Source: LZORAL124-50-18 sp051208045 (lineage in GTDB: Bacteria; Pseudomonadota; Gammaproteobacteria; Pseudomonadales; Oleiphilaceae). Taken from it: a stretch of 64,000 bases of DNA. Positions 1-9,111 of this stretch are shown in pieces. The translations under genes and the position numbers were made by a program. The stretch is taken from positions 109,074-173,073 of the forward strand of contig JBPJFY010000008.1 in the NCBI GenBank assembly GCA_051208045.1, given 5' to 3'. Positions within the stretch are counted from its first letter, which is position 1. Every line of letters starts with the position of its first letter. The notes below the pieces were generated by a model, which saw only the letters and a program-made list of their open reading frames with translations, searched no databases and was not told the DNA's origin.

Positions 1-3000
1 TTGTAAGTGGGTTGGGCGATGAGAAACCAAAATAACGACGGCGTTTTTTCTCAGATACTGGATGCAACGGCTGAGTGCCGCTTCTCCAGCCGCATTCATT
101 CCGCTGCCGGGTTCGTCGAGCAGCACCCATTTTGCCGGCTTGAGCAGTGTTCTGGCAAGCGACAGGCGCTGTTTGAAACCATAGGGTAAATGCAGCGCCT
201 GCTGGGTATTCACCAGCGTATCATAGCCTTCGGGTAACGTAAGGATATCCTCGTGCAGGCCAGCCATCTGGCAAGCCCACACAATCTCTTCCTGATTGGC
301 TGGAGAATACGCGCACGCGAGATTCTCCCGTATCGTGGCTTGAAAAATGTGGCAGTGTTGCGGCATGTAGCTGATTTCTTCCCGCAGCTCTGTGACGGGC
401 AGTTGCGCGGTGGTGATACCATCTATTTTGACCGCGCCGGATTGCGGTGTGCAGATTTGCCCCATTAACTTCAGTAATGTCGACTTCCCTGAGCCGCTGG
501 GCCCTGCGATGGCGAGCAGCTCACCCGGGGAGGCGGTGAAGCTGATGTTTTCAATGACCGGGTCCCCGTCATTGCTGTAGCGATACGACACGCGGGCCAG
601 CTCCAGGTCGCCCTGGAACGCCGGACGGTAGCTGCGCCGCAGTGCCGAAGACTCAGGTTTCAGCCGCATCAGTCGGTTGAGCTGGTCGGTGCTGCTTCGA
701 ATGCGTGACCAGCTCCCCATACTCATCAACAGGCTCTGCATAGGACTGATCAATCGCCAGGTAAGCATCATGGTTGCCATCAGCGTGCCTCCGGTCAGGT
801 TCCCCAGAATGGAGGCGTACGCGGTGATTGAAAGCACCAGAATTCCGGTGGTTCCGCCGAGAAACTGTCCCAGTTCGCTGATTTTCAACTGTGTTTGTTG
901 TTCCCGAAATTCTGCGGTGGTGCCACTGCCGCTGAACTCCCGATACCGATTCAGCCAGTGGGCGCGATTACCGGAGCTTCGAAGGGTGGTCATGCTCTCC
1001 AGGCTTTCGTTCACAAAGACGGATTGCCGGCTGGTGTTTTTTGAACCCTGGTTGACCGAGCGCAGGCTGGCGCTGGACACACTGACGGCCAGCAGGATAA
1101 ATACCAGTGCTGAGACGACGAGGACGCTGGCACCCCAGGGATTGATGAGCACCAGTACCAAAAGAATGAGCAGAGTAGCGGGAAGCTCCAGCACAACGGT
1201 GGCTAACGGGCCGGTAGCGATGTCCCTGAGTCGTTCGAGGCTCTTGATACGCGACACCTGCCGGCTCACGGAGCCACCCGTGATGGCCTGGGGTGGCAGA
1301 CTCAACACCTGTTTCAGCAACTGAGCGCCGACCAGATACTCCAGCCTGCCGCCGATAAAAGCGATGATGCGACTGCGATAGTGGGTCATCCACCCGCTGA
1401 GCGCGATGGCGATCGCCACGCCGATGAGCAGGTAGACACCCCCGCCAATTTCTCCGGTGGGCAACACCACATCGTAGAAAGAACGCACGAACAGTGGCGG
1501 GGCCAGTGATAATGCCGTGGCTAGAAAGGTCACGAAAAATGCCACCAGCAGATGGATTTTAAACCGTGACAGCAATTCACTGACCCAGTTTCCCGTGCTG
1601 GCCTCTTCGGGCGGTGGTTGCTTTTCAAAGGCATACACCTCGCCTTTACACGGCAGTTTAGGCAGGTCTGTCACGGTATTGTGCTGACTGTGAAAAACCT
1701 GCAATGAGCCGTCGTCGTGCTGCGCCAGAAGTATCAGGGCCGGGTGATTCCGGGGAACAAACAGGCAGGGGAGCAATTGGGGGTCAATGGCCCCGCGGGT
1801 TTGTCCCAGGCGAATCGGTGTAAAACCCAGGTGCGCCAGTGTGTTCAACACCGAGGACAAATCCGCATCCGAATCCCGGTAAGGCCAGGCTTGGACAAAG
1901 TGCCACGGTTTTCCTCGCCAGTTTAGCGCTTTTAACAGCGGCAGGAGACAGCGTGACAAATCGCTGGATTTGCTGTCGAGGTGACGCTGAATGGCAACGA
2001 AACTCCGAAAACCGGCCGGCCTTTGCCGGAGCTGAGCCTCGGTCAGGGCCTGTGCTTCCTGCTGTTTTACGAGCGTGGTGGCGTCTGCAGGAAGTAACCT
2101 GCCCTGTTGGATCACATACCCACGTTCCGCCAGTGCCAGATACGAAGGGCGATGGCTGACGAGGACGATGGCTGTGGTGCCTTTGATGGCAGACAGGTAG
2201 TTCAGCAATTTTTCATCGCGTTCCCGATCCAGAGCAATATTGGTTTCGTCGAACAGAATGATGTCGGGTTGATGGACTAACGCACGCACAATGGCAATCA
2301 GTTGACGGATACCCGCGGGAATGTTCTCGCCATCATTTTCACCCACCTGAGTGTCGTAGCCATGCCGGAGTCTGGCGACCAGATCACTCAGGCCCAGGGT
2401 GTCGGCAAGGGCCAGTGCGGCATCCTGATGGTCATCATTAAACCCGGTCAGGTTGTCCAGGATAGCGCCTTCAACGACCTTCCCGGACTGGGGCAGATAG
2501 GCAATTCTGCGTGCCACAGAATCGGCATTAAAATCCGCGAGTGGTTTACCGTCTGCCGTAATCTGGCCGTGCTCCAGATCGTCCAACCCGCATAATAATC
2601 GGAGTAACCGGCTTTTGCCCGAGCCACTGTCACCCGCCAGTGCGATACACTCCCCGCGTTTCAGTGACAGTGCCACGCCGGTGAGAATCGTTCGCCCGGC
2701 GTCGGCTTGCACACTGACATCCGCCATGGCCAGACTGCCCCGCAACGGGGGGAGATCCGGCAATCGGTGCGGGAGATCCGCCAGATCCATCACCGTCTGC
2801 AGTTTTCGATTGGCGACCGAAAAAGACTGAAACTTAATCCAGATGGATAAGCCTTTTCTCAGCGGTTGTAAGGCCCGAACGGAAAGCATCATACAGGCGG
2901 CGAGCGACCCCGGAGTCATCGCGCCTTTCGTGACCTGCCATGCGCCAAAGAACACCACCGCGACAATCATGATGTGTGATATTACCCCGCCCAGTCCACT

Positions 3001-3741
3001 GGCGAGGGCGTTCGCATAACTGATACTTTCATTTTGTCGTGCCCCGGTTTCCTTAAACTTTTCGTACTGCCGCAGCAGCAAGGACTCCATCAGCAGCGAT
3101 TTCACCAGTACGATGCCGGAAAACAACTCATGAAGAAATCCCAGGCGCTGGCCTTCATAGGTGTCCCATTGCCGGCTCTGCACGTTCATGGTCTGGCCGA
3201 ACAGAAGTATGATTGCCCCAAAAAGCAGTAACAGCACGAGAGGGACCAGCACCAGCATGCCGCCGATGAAGTAGATCAGCACCAGAAAGAGCAGGATGAA
3301 GGGCAGGTCGAAGAGCACCAGCAGCGCTTGCCCGGAGTAGAAGTCCGCAATCTGGGGAATGGACTGCATACGCTCCAGGTGCGTGCTGGGGGATTCCTGC
3401 TGATAGCGTTTCATGGGGACATTCATCAAGGTCTGGAACGCGGTGTATCCTGTCTGGTGCTTGAATCGCGCGGCCAGCCAGTTGGTGATTGAGCCATTAA
3501 CCCACCGTAACACCTGCTCCAGAAACAGAGCGATCAACACGCCAATGGTCAGGAAAATGAGCGTTTCTACGGATTGATTTCGCAGTACCCGATCTAGAAT
3601 CTGGAGTATCGCCAGGGGGAGAGCCAATGCCAGCACATTGGCAAAAAGGGAGGCAATCAGCAGCCAGGGCAGGACGCGGCGCAGATCTTTGGACCGGAAA
3701 ATGTGGGTGATGGTGTTTGCTGCTTCCTTAGATGTCCGCAA
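1..3741 (-). CDS. Tandem-fused ABC exporter of type I secretion type (partial, runs off window)
   Basis: One uninterrupted frame encodes two complete ABC exporter halves in one chain. From the N-terminus: a transmembrane domain (about aa 15-310); NBD1 with Walker A GDSGSGKS, Walker B IILFDE and H-loop LVSHRP; about 150 residues resembling the C39-peptidase-like domain of LapB/RtxB/HlyB exporters but without a catalytic Cys; a second transmembrane domain; and NBD2 with Walker A GPSGSGKS, WVLLDEP and LVSHRPT. Both ABC signature motifs are degenerate (IPAG and LPYG instead of LSGG). The frame is open to base 1, so the C-terminus is missing. The only plausible start is TTG at 3741, overlapping the upstream regulator by 14 nt, which suggests translational coupling. 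Role: inner-membrane ATPase of a type I secretion system, inferred from the C39-like domain and the TolC gene in the same operon. A membrane-fusion protein is not visible and may lie beyond the edge. Confidence 0.85.
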   Translation of the reverse strand, partial: MRTSKEAANTITHIFRSKDLRRVLPWLLIASLFANVLALALPLAILQILDRVLRNQSVETLIFLTIGVLIALFLEQVLRWVNGSITNWLAARFKHQTGYTAFQTLMNVPMKRYQQESPSTHLERMQSIPQIADFYSGQALLVLFDLPFILLFLVLIYFIGGMLVLVPLVLLLLFGAIILLFGQTMNVQSRQWDTYEGQRLGFLHELFSGIVLVKSLLMESLLLRQYEKFKETGARQNESISYANALASGLGGVISHIMIVAVVFFGAWQVTKGAMTPGSLAACMMLSVRALQPLRKGLSIWIKFQSFSVANRKLQTVMDLADLPHRLPDLPPLRGSLAMADVSVQADAGRTILTGVALSLKRGECIALAGDSGSGKSRLLRLLCGLDDLEHGQITADGKPLADFNADSVARRIAYLPQSGKVVEGAILDNLTGFNDDHQDAALALADTLGLSDLVARLRHGYDTQVGENDGENIPAGIRQLIAIVRALVHQPDIILFDETNIALDRERDEKLLNYLSAIKGTTAIVLVSHRPSYLALAERGYVIQQGRLLPADATTLVKQQEAQALTEAQLRQRPAGFRSFVAIQRHLDSKSSDLSRCLLPLLKALNWRGKPWHFVQAWPYRDSDADLSSVLNTLAHLGFTPIRLGQTRGAIDPQLLPCLFVPRNHPALILLAQHDDGSLQVFHSQHNTVTDLPKLPCKGEVYAFEKQPPPEEASTGNWVSELLSRFKIHLLVAFFVTFLATALSLAPPLFVRSFYDVVLPTGEIGGGVYLLIGVAIAIALSGWMTHYRSRIIAFIGGRLEYLVGAQLLKQVLSLPPQAITGGSVSRQVSRIKSLERLRDIATGPLATVVLELPATLLILLVLVLINPWGASVLVVSALVFILLAVSVSSASLRSVNQGSKNTSRQSVFVNESLESMTTLRSSGNRAHWLNRYREFSGSGTTAEFREQQTQLKISELGQFLGGTTGILVLSITAYASILGNLTGGTLMATMMLTWRLISPMQSLLMSMGSWSRIRSSTDQLNRLMRLKPESSALRRSYRPAFQGDLELARVSYRYSNDGDPVIENISFTASPGELLAIAGPSGSGKSTLLKLMGQICTPQSGAVKIDGITTAQLPVTELREEISYMPQHCHIFQATIRENLACAYSPANQEEIVWACQMAGLHEDILTLPEGYDTLVNTQQALHLPYGFKQRLSLARTLLKPAKWVLLDEPGSGMNAAGEAALSRCIQYLRKNAVVILVSHRPTHLQ

Positions 3742-5437
3742 GGTAGGCCACCACGTGCTGTATCAGAGGGTGTTTGAACACTATGCCCTGTTTCCCTGCG
3801 GTTTGAAGAATGCCCAGTTTAATCCCGTTATTGACGGACGCCTGCACTGCCTCCGGCGAATCCCCGAGTGCGGCTGAAAGCGCTGCGATCGATTGGCCCC
3901 GTGGTGTTTTAGCGAGGCAGTACAGCAAGTGCCAGTCGACACGAAAGGCATCCAGCCGGGCACACACGACTTGGACAAGCGGGAGAGGGACGAGGTCCTG
4001 GGGGGTGGCCAGCGCCAGCGAAACCGCAAATAACGGCACCCCGCGACACAGGTTCAGCTGTTTACCGATCCATTCCTCTTCGGGCAGTCCTGCGTCGTCA
4101 GCCGACGGATTCCCGGCGGTAGTGGCGGCTCGCGTGTGTTGCAATAGCTGCTCTGTCGCCTGATTGGAGAGCCGATTCAGGTGCAGGACCAGGGTGGATG
4201 GCCGATGCAGCAACGGGGCAAGCATGTGACGGGTCGATGCCCGTGTGGACAGTCCGCGTCCGGTCAGCAGGACTACACGCCGGGGGTGGGCATTTTCCAG
4301 TAATGTGCCCAACGGGCTGCTGTCAGCTTCCGTGGCATGATGCATATCTTCGAAGATGATGACTTCGGTCTCCTCGGGTTCTGTTTGCTGAAGACGAGTG
4401 CTGACCGCTGTCAGGTCCACCGGCCGATTGCCTTGTCGATCCCACACGCCGGTGCGGGTATGCTGGAAATGGTGGCATAGGGTGCCGACGCTCAGGCAGC
4501 CACGGAGTACCTCTCTGCAGAGTCGGGATTTACCCATGCCATTTTCACCCTCCAGAAGAATCAAGCCAGGTGGCGCCCGATTGGACAGGCGTGCGTGCAC
4601 CGCACTGTTAAGAATGTCGAGTTCGTGGTCGCGTCCGAACAGGGGGGCATCAAATCCTGCATCCCAATAACCAAACTCGGGCAGCGACGCAAAGGGCACA
4701 CGCTGGGGGATGGTGCCATGGAGGCCCAGATCAAACACTCGCGCGATCTGGCGAACCGAGGCGTCCAGCCGCAGGTGCCCGGCGTCATCCGCGTGTAACA
4801 GGCGTCTGCCAACGGAGATCACGGGATTATCAATGGCCTCCCCGGACCATCCACCATAACGATTCTGGCTCACGGTGGCATAGCCCGCCGTGATCGCCCC
4901 CTGGAGGTTGGTCAGGGTTTCCGGGCTTGTCTGCGCCAAGTCCCGGGCCAGACTGGCCGTCAATTCCAGCGCCAGAGCGAGATCTGACCGGGAGGAACGA
5001 TTCAGTCCGAAGATAAAGTCTGCGTGCCCTGCCGGGTCGGGGAGATAAAAACATTCGTAGTCATAGGCGTAGTTCGCCATCAGGGTATTGGCGTGACGGC
5101 GAACCTCCGCAGGCATTTTGGCGATTCCACCCAGTGATACCACAATGCAGGGTCGGCGGGCCTGTACGCGCGCCTGAGGGGGGGATTCAGAGTCATCAAT
5201 CTGGACATGAGAGACCGCCATGGCACGGTTTTTTACGCCTAGGCGCTTAAACAACACGGCCATATGCTGTTTCACCGTGCCTAAGCCGATGTTCAATGCA
5301 CGGGCAATTTCTTTGTTGCTCTTTCCGGCACGCAGGTGCACCAGAATCTGTTGCTGGCGCGGCGTGAGAGAGGCCACGGGAACAGCGTCTTGAGGGTCGT
5401 GTTGTAAGCGCTCTGCGTCAGGCTGTGTCCCGCTCAT
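3728..5437 (-). CDS. LuxR-type HTH regulator with degenerate cyclase-like and P-loop ATPase domains
   Basis: A 569-aa protein. Residues about 22-78 form a LuxR/GerE helix-turn-helix (LTPRQQQILVHLRAGKSNKE, then GTVKQHMAVLFKRL). Residues about 95-260 resemble a degenerate class III nucleotide-cyclase fold (the segment around GWSGEAIDNPVISVGRRLL mimics the usual 'GEAVNVAARL' region). A P-loop ATPase follows, with Walker A GENGMGKS and Walker B-like VIIFEDMHHA. An N-terminal DNA-binding domain on a large ATPase is the reverse of the usual MalT/LAL order. It starts 7 nt after the TolC stop and overlaps the ABC gene by 14 nt, so it is probably co-transcribed with the exporter and may control it or the nearby repeat protein. 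There is no autoinducer-binding domain. The HTH and P-loop are clear; the cyclase assignment is tentative. Confidence 0.8.
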   Translation of the reverse strand: MSGTQPDAERLQHDPQDAVPVASLTPRQQQILVHLRAGKSNKEIARALNIGLGTVKQHMAVLFKRLGVKNRAMAVSHVQIDDSESPPQARVQARRPCIVVSLGGIAKMPAEVRRHANTLMANYAYDYECFYLPDPAGHADFIFGLNRSSRSDLALALELTASLARDLAQTSPETLTNLQGAITAGYATVSQNRYGGWSGEAIDNPVISVGRRLLHADDAGHLRLDASVRQIARVFDLGLHGTIPQRVPFASLPEFGYWDAGFDAPLFGRDHELDILNSAVHARLSNRAPPGLILLEGENGMGKSRLCREVLRGCLSVGTLCHHFQHTRTGVWDRQGNRPVDLTAVSTRLQQTEPEETEVIIFEDMHHATEADSSPLGTLLENAHPRRVVLLTGRGLSTRASTRHMLAPLLHRPSTLVLHLNRLSNQATEQLLQHTRAATTAGNPSADDAGLPEEEWIGKQLNLCRGVPLFAVSLALATPQDLVPLPLVQVVCARLDAFRVDWHLLYCLAKTPRGQSIAALSAALGDSPEAVQASVNNGIKLGILQTAGKQGIVFKHPLIQHVVAYLADI

Positions 5438-5444
5438 TCATTAC

Positions 5445-7733
5445 TCAGTGGTTTTTAAGAATCCAAGCGCCACCTTGATTGAATTTTTCCTGAATCTCGC
5501 TTAACCGTTGCAGGGTTGCTTCCGGTGAGTCACGCCCCGGTACCAGAACCCGTGACCAGTGTTCACCGTCAATCACGATGGTTTTGATTTCAGGTTGGTA
5601 GCCCGCAACCGACAGTTTCTTTTTTAGCTCTTGCACGGGCGCCTGGTCCAGGTACGAACCGGCAACAATCCACCACCGGGGTTCAGGTGGCTTGACGGGT
5701 GGCGGCGGAAGTTTTGGCGCTTGCTTCTGTTTACTATAGTTGTGGTTTTCTTCTGGCGCCAAATCGGTTGAGGCGGTTGGTGTGGCCGGGGAAGGCTGGA
5801 TGGTTTCTTCGAAGGTCTCAGCGGTCCCGGCGAAGGGGAGTGCGATGATCTTTAAGGCAGCCAGCTGTTCTGCGCCTGCCAGGTGGGCAGCGGCACATCG
5901 TATCTGTGTTTTCTGCAGCGTGCGGCAACCGCTGTTTGCCTGGGCTTCTGAGGGAAATGCATCGATGTACAGCTTGAACAGTGGATGATCACCTTCTCTT
6001 GGCGTTTTCGTTTCCGTAATGGCCAACAGGCGGTGTTCGTTCACCAGCGCCGGGAATCGCTTGCCCAGATCCCGGTAATACGCCGCGACACCGTGGTAGT
6101 CCTGGGTGCCGGTCAATGCGATCTGCCAATGACCCTCAGCAACCAGCTCGGCGTGCGCCAGTTGTCTGCCCGGTATGAGTGCTGCCTGATTTTGTTGCGC
6201 CTGGGCCAGCGCCACGGGATTTTCCACAACATTCACTCGCTGCAGTATCCCTCCGCCCAGCGCGCTGTAGAGTTCGGTGACGCCGTGCAGGTGTTCCATC
6301 TGGATCTGATAGAAATCATCGAGGTCTTTCAGGTAGGTACGCGTGACGTCCAGCAGATTGAGGTAATCCACCGCACCGAGAGAATAGGCATTGACGCTCA
6401 GTTTTCTCGCCTGACTGGCGGCCTGGAGCGCCTTATCCTGGTAAGCTTGTCTCTTGGCGGACTGATCCAGTTTCACCATGGCATTGTCGACTTCTTTCAA
6501 TGCGGAAAACACGGTGCGCACATAGTCTTCCACCATTTCTTCGCGGGCGGCGATAGTAAACTGAACCTCCTGCTCTTTTTTACCCGCATCGAACATGGTC
6601 GTCGTCAGGCTGGCCACAAAGCTCATCAGCAGTGAGTGTGGCTGGAACAGTTCAGACAGGTGGCGGGTACCATAGCCAATCTGGGTACTGAGGTCGATAT
6701 CCGGCAATAAGCGAGCTCTGGCTACATGGATATCGGCATTAGCGCTCAGTAGTCGCGACTCGGCACCGCGCACATCCGGTCGGTGCAGAATCAACGCCGG
6801 AGGCAGATTCGGTAAGGCATTGGGCAGGGTTAACGCGTCCAAACCCGTGTCGGACAAATCCAGTTGCCCGGGGCGGGTTCCTGCCTGTTCTGCCAGCTGG
6901 TTGCGGACGATCTCCCGACGCAACTCCATGGTAGGCAGGCTCGCGCGAACCCGCATCACCAACGCTTCCTGCAGGCTCACTTCCACGGCGGTCGTGTCGC
7001 CCTGGCGCAGCTTATCCCGCATGGCTGCGAGCATGGCTGTCAGCTCGGTTTCCAGTTGCCGGGCGACACGAACGCGATCATTCAAGGAGAGATATTCGAT
7101 GTACCCGGTCACTACATCCCGGGTGAGCATCCGTTGTTGTTCAAAATGCCCGTAGAAAGACTGTTTCAATCGTTCCTGCAAGGCTGTGATGGAGGCCGCA
7201 CGTTCTCCCCACGGATCGGCCTGCCAGTCTGCCTTGACGCCCCATTGGTAATCGCGACCGATGTCGCGGCTTTCGTGTTTTTGCAGTGATCCCAGTCCAC
7301 CGGCGGGGCTCTCGATACCGTAGGTCGCCGGCAGGGTTACGAGCGGAAAGGTCTCCGCCAGGCCCTGTCTATGCCGGGCTTTGGCCTGCAGCACCTGAAA
7401 TGCGGACATTTGCAGTGTCTGGTTATGTGCGATGGCGCGATCGATCAGTTGATTCAGTTCGGGGCTGTTGAGTTGGTGCCACCAATGGACCAGGGTGAAC
7501 TCAAGCTCCGATGGCGTTTTTTTCTCCTGCGCTTTTTTGATGTCCTCACTCTGATTCAGCTCACGGGGATATTTCTCCGGCAGGGAGAGTTGGTGTGACG
7601 TCAGATTGGGGTCGTTGCTAGAACAGCTGTTGAGAACTAAACTGAGTACCCAGATGCCTGCCACGGTGGCAAAGGTTTGTCGGTTTTTCCGTCGAAGCGG
7701 AAAAAATAACGGGAAAACAGGCCATTTAGCCAC
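5445..7733 (-). CDS. TolC/NodT-type outer-membrane efflux lipoprotein with C-terminal SPOR-like domains
   Basis: A 762-aa protein starting at GTG 7733 with AGGAG eight bases upstream. A hydrophobic signal ends in a lipobox (VLNSCSS), so the mature protein should be a lipidated outer-membrane channel. Residues about 60-500 carry the two helical repeats of the outer-membrane efflux family, with the typical segments RPDVRGAESRLLSANADI and LGAVDYLNLLDV. The extra C-terminal 260 residues hold two SPOR-like segments (about 535-620, around GHWQIALTGTQDY; about 680-760, around RWWIVAGSYLDQAPV) separated by a Pro-rich linker. SPOR domains bind denuded peptidoglycan, so the tail may fix the channel in the cell wall; that is inference. 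Ordinary TolC proteins are 430-500 aa. It is the first gene of the operon with the regulator and fused ABC exporter. Confidence 0.85.
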   Translation of the reverse strand: MAKWPVFPLFFPLRRKNRQTFATVAGIWVLSLVLNSCSSNDPNLTSHQLSLPEKYPRELNQSEDIKKAQEKKTPSELEFTLVHWWHQLNSPELNQLIDRAIAHNQTLQMSAFQVLQAKARHRQGLAETFPLVTLPATYGIESPAGGLGSLQKHESRDIGRDYQWGVKADWQADPWGERAASITALQERLKQSFYGHFEQQRMLTRDVVTGYIEYLSLNDRVRVARQLETELTAMLAAMRDKLRQGDTTAVEVSLQEALVMRVRASLPTMELRREIVRNQLAEQAGTRPGQLDLSDTGLDALTLPNALPNLPPALILHRPDVRGAESRLLSANADIHVARARLLPDIDLSTQIGYGTRHLSELFQPHSLLMSFVASLTTTMFDAGKKEQEVQFTIAAREEMVEDYVRTVFSALKEVDNAMVKLDQSAKRQAYQDKALQAASQARKLSVNAYSLGAVDYLNLLDVTRTYLKDLDDFYQIQMEHLHGVTELYSALGGGILQRVNVVENPVALAQAQQNQAALIPGRQLAHAELVAEGHWQIALTGTQDYHGVAAYYRDLGKRFPALVNEHRLLAITETKTPREGDHPLFKLYIDAFPSEAQANSGCRTLQKTQIRCAAAHLAGAEQLAALKIIALPFAGTAETFEETIQPSPATPTASTDLAPEENHNYSKQKQAPKLPPPPVKPPEPRWWIVAGSYLDQAPVQELKKKLSVAGYQPEIKTIVIDGEHWSRVLVPGRDSPEATLQRLSEIQEKFNQGGAWILKNH

Positions 7734-7967
7734 GCTATTTCTCCTGTATCAGGCTGAGAACCCGTAGGATCGGGTGTCAAACCGCTGCATCATAAATGAG
7801 AGTAAGACCTCATCCATGCATGAAAATCAATAAGTTAGACTGTGAGCATAGGCAGGATGATCCAGCGAACGGGAGCGCGATGTCGCTGACGCGTCTGCCG
7901 ATGACACATACGTAGATTAAATATAGGCAATTCTGATGCCAGCAGCGGTGTTTGGACCCTCAATACC
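7734..7967. promoter_or_regulatory. Divergent intergenic region
   Basis: This 234-bp spacer separates the minus-strand tolC operon from the plus-strand LolA-like gene and must hold both promoters. An AGGAG ribosome-binding site for the GTG start of the tolC gene is visible at about 7742-7746. I see no convincing sigma-70 pair or operator palindrome. The imperfect palindrome found upstream of the repeat-protein gene does not recur here. Confidence 0.4.
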
Positions 7968-9020
7968 ATGACGCAAACTTCTGACCTGCTCAAACAAATC
8001 ATCGAGATGCACGGTGGTGCAAGTGCCTGGAAGCAGGTGAGTCACATACGTATCGATGCCGAAAGTGGCGGAACCGCGCTTTGGCGTCACGGGCAGCGCA
8101 AAGCGCTCAAAAAATTCTCCGCCAGGATTAACACGCGCAGGCAGGAAGTCCAGTTTGCTGCACATGGCAGGGCATTTGGCATGTATCAGCCCTCCCAGGT
8201 CAGTCTGGCACCGGTGAAAGGTAAACCGCCGCAGGTGCGTCAACACCCGGCGCAAGGTCTTCATCAGTTTCGGCGGAAGCTGTATTGGGATAAGCTGGAT
8301 CTCATCTACGTAATGGGCAATCTGATCTGGAGTTATGTCTGCCTGCCGTTTCTGATCGCTTACCGGAGCGTGCATTGTGAAGCGCTGACTCAGTGGCTGG
8401 ATGGGGATGACTGCTGGGAACGGCTCAAGGTTGATTGCCCCGACAAGTTTACCTTGCCCAGCAATCATCAGCGTATTTACATCGATGCGAATCAACGCAT
8501 TCGGCGTGTGGATTTCATCATGGAAGCGCTCGCTGCACGGCCAAAGCTGGCACTGTATTGCGAGCAATACCAGACGTATTCCGGCTTTCAGTTTCCTGCC
8601 CGGCGCGTGTTTTTCAAACGCGAGGAGAGTGGCTACGTCAACACCGGGTCTTCCCCGTTCCTGTGGTTCAACGTGACGGCCATGTCGTTTCTGGATGAGC
8701 GGGGCAAAGCGGTGACCGCGGTTCCGAAGCCATCGAAACCAGAAGTCCGGCCCAGGCCCGCGCCGATACCCTCCGCAGCGCCGACACCAGCTGCCGCTGA
8801 GTTAGCCTCTGCCAGCAACGGTGCGCCTTCGCCCCCCCGGCGAGACGTCACGAAGCCCCCGCCGTCAAAAGCAGGAGCATTCAGTGAGCCGCCCGATGAG
8901 CTGGACGGGCCTGCTTCGGCACAGGAAGATGAGCCAGCAGCCACCAAAATCATGACCATTCCTCCTGCCGAAACAAAAGTCATGTCGCCGGATCAGTTCC
9001 GACATGTGCGAAAAGACTAG
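7968..9020 (+). CDS. LolA-like-fold hypothetical protein with Pro-rich tail
   Basis: A 350-aa protein I do not recognise by name. It opens with IIEMHGGASAWKQVSHIRID, a pattern common at the N-terminus of LolA-like lipoprotein-carrier-fold proteins ('..HGG...W..v..i'). Further segments (RIYIDANQRIRRVDFIME, FQFPARRVFFKR) suggest an antiparallel sheet. Residues about 240-330 are a Pro/Ala-rich disordered region ending in short KIMTIPPAETKVM-like motifs. There is no clear signal peptide and no strong ribosome-binding site before the ATG, so the start could lie slightly elsewhere. It stands alone between the divergent secretion operon and the convergent flgK. No function is claimed. Confidence 0.65.
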   Translation: MTQTSDLLKQIIEMHGGASAWKQVSHIRIDAESGGTALWRHGQRKALKKFSARINTRRQEVQFAAHGRAFGMYQPSQVSLAPVKGKPPQVRQHPAQGLHQFRRKLYWDKLDLIYVMGNLIWSYVCLPFLIAYRSVHCEALTQWLDGDDCWERLKVDCPDKFTLPSNHQRIYIDANQRIRRVDFIMEALAARPKLALYCEQYQTYSGFQFPARRVFFKREESGYVNTGSSPFLWFNVTAMSFLDERGKAVTAVPKPSKPEVRPRPAPIPSAAPTPAAAELASASNGAPSPPRRDVTKPPPSKAGAFSEPPDELDGPASAQEDEPAATKIMTIPPAETKVMSPDQFRHVRKD

Positions 9021-9111
9021 CGGTGCATGCTGCCATTAATGGCCCTGTAAACAGCAACGCCCTGCAAACGGTAAGGACCAATCACGGGGACTGCCAGCCT
9101 CACCTGGAAAT

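Noticed and set aside
3728..5437. LuxR-type regulator as a quorum-sensing receptor
   Set aside because: There is no autoinducer-binding domain, no luxI homologue and no lux-box-like element nearby.
5985..6635. 216-aa plus-strand frame opposite the tolC gene
   Set aside because: It is antisense to a well-supported outer-membrane efflux domain and has no family features.
7917..8567. 216-aa minus-strand frame opposite the LolA-like gene
   Set aside because: Shadow of the plus-strand gene, which has better composition and a LolA-like pattern.
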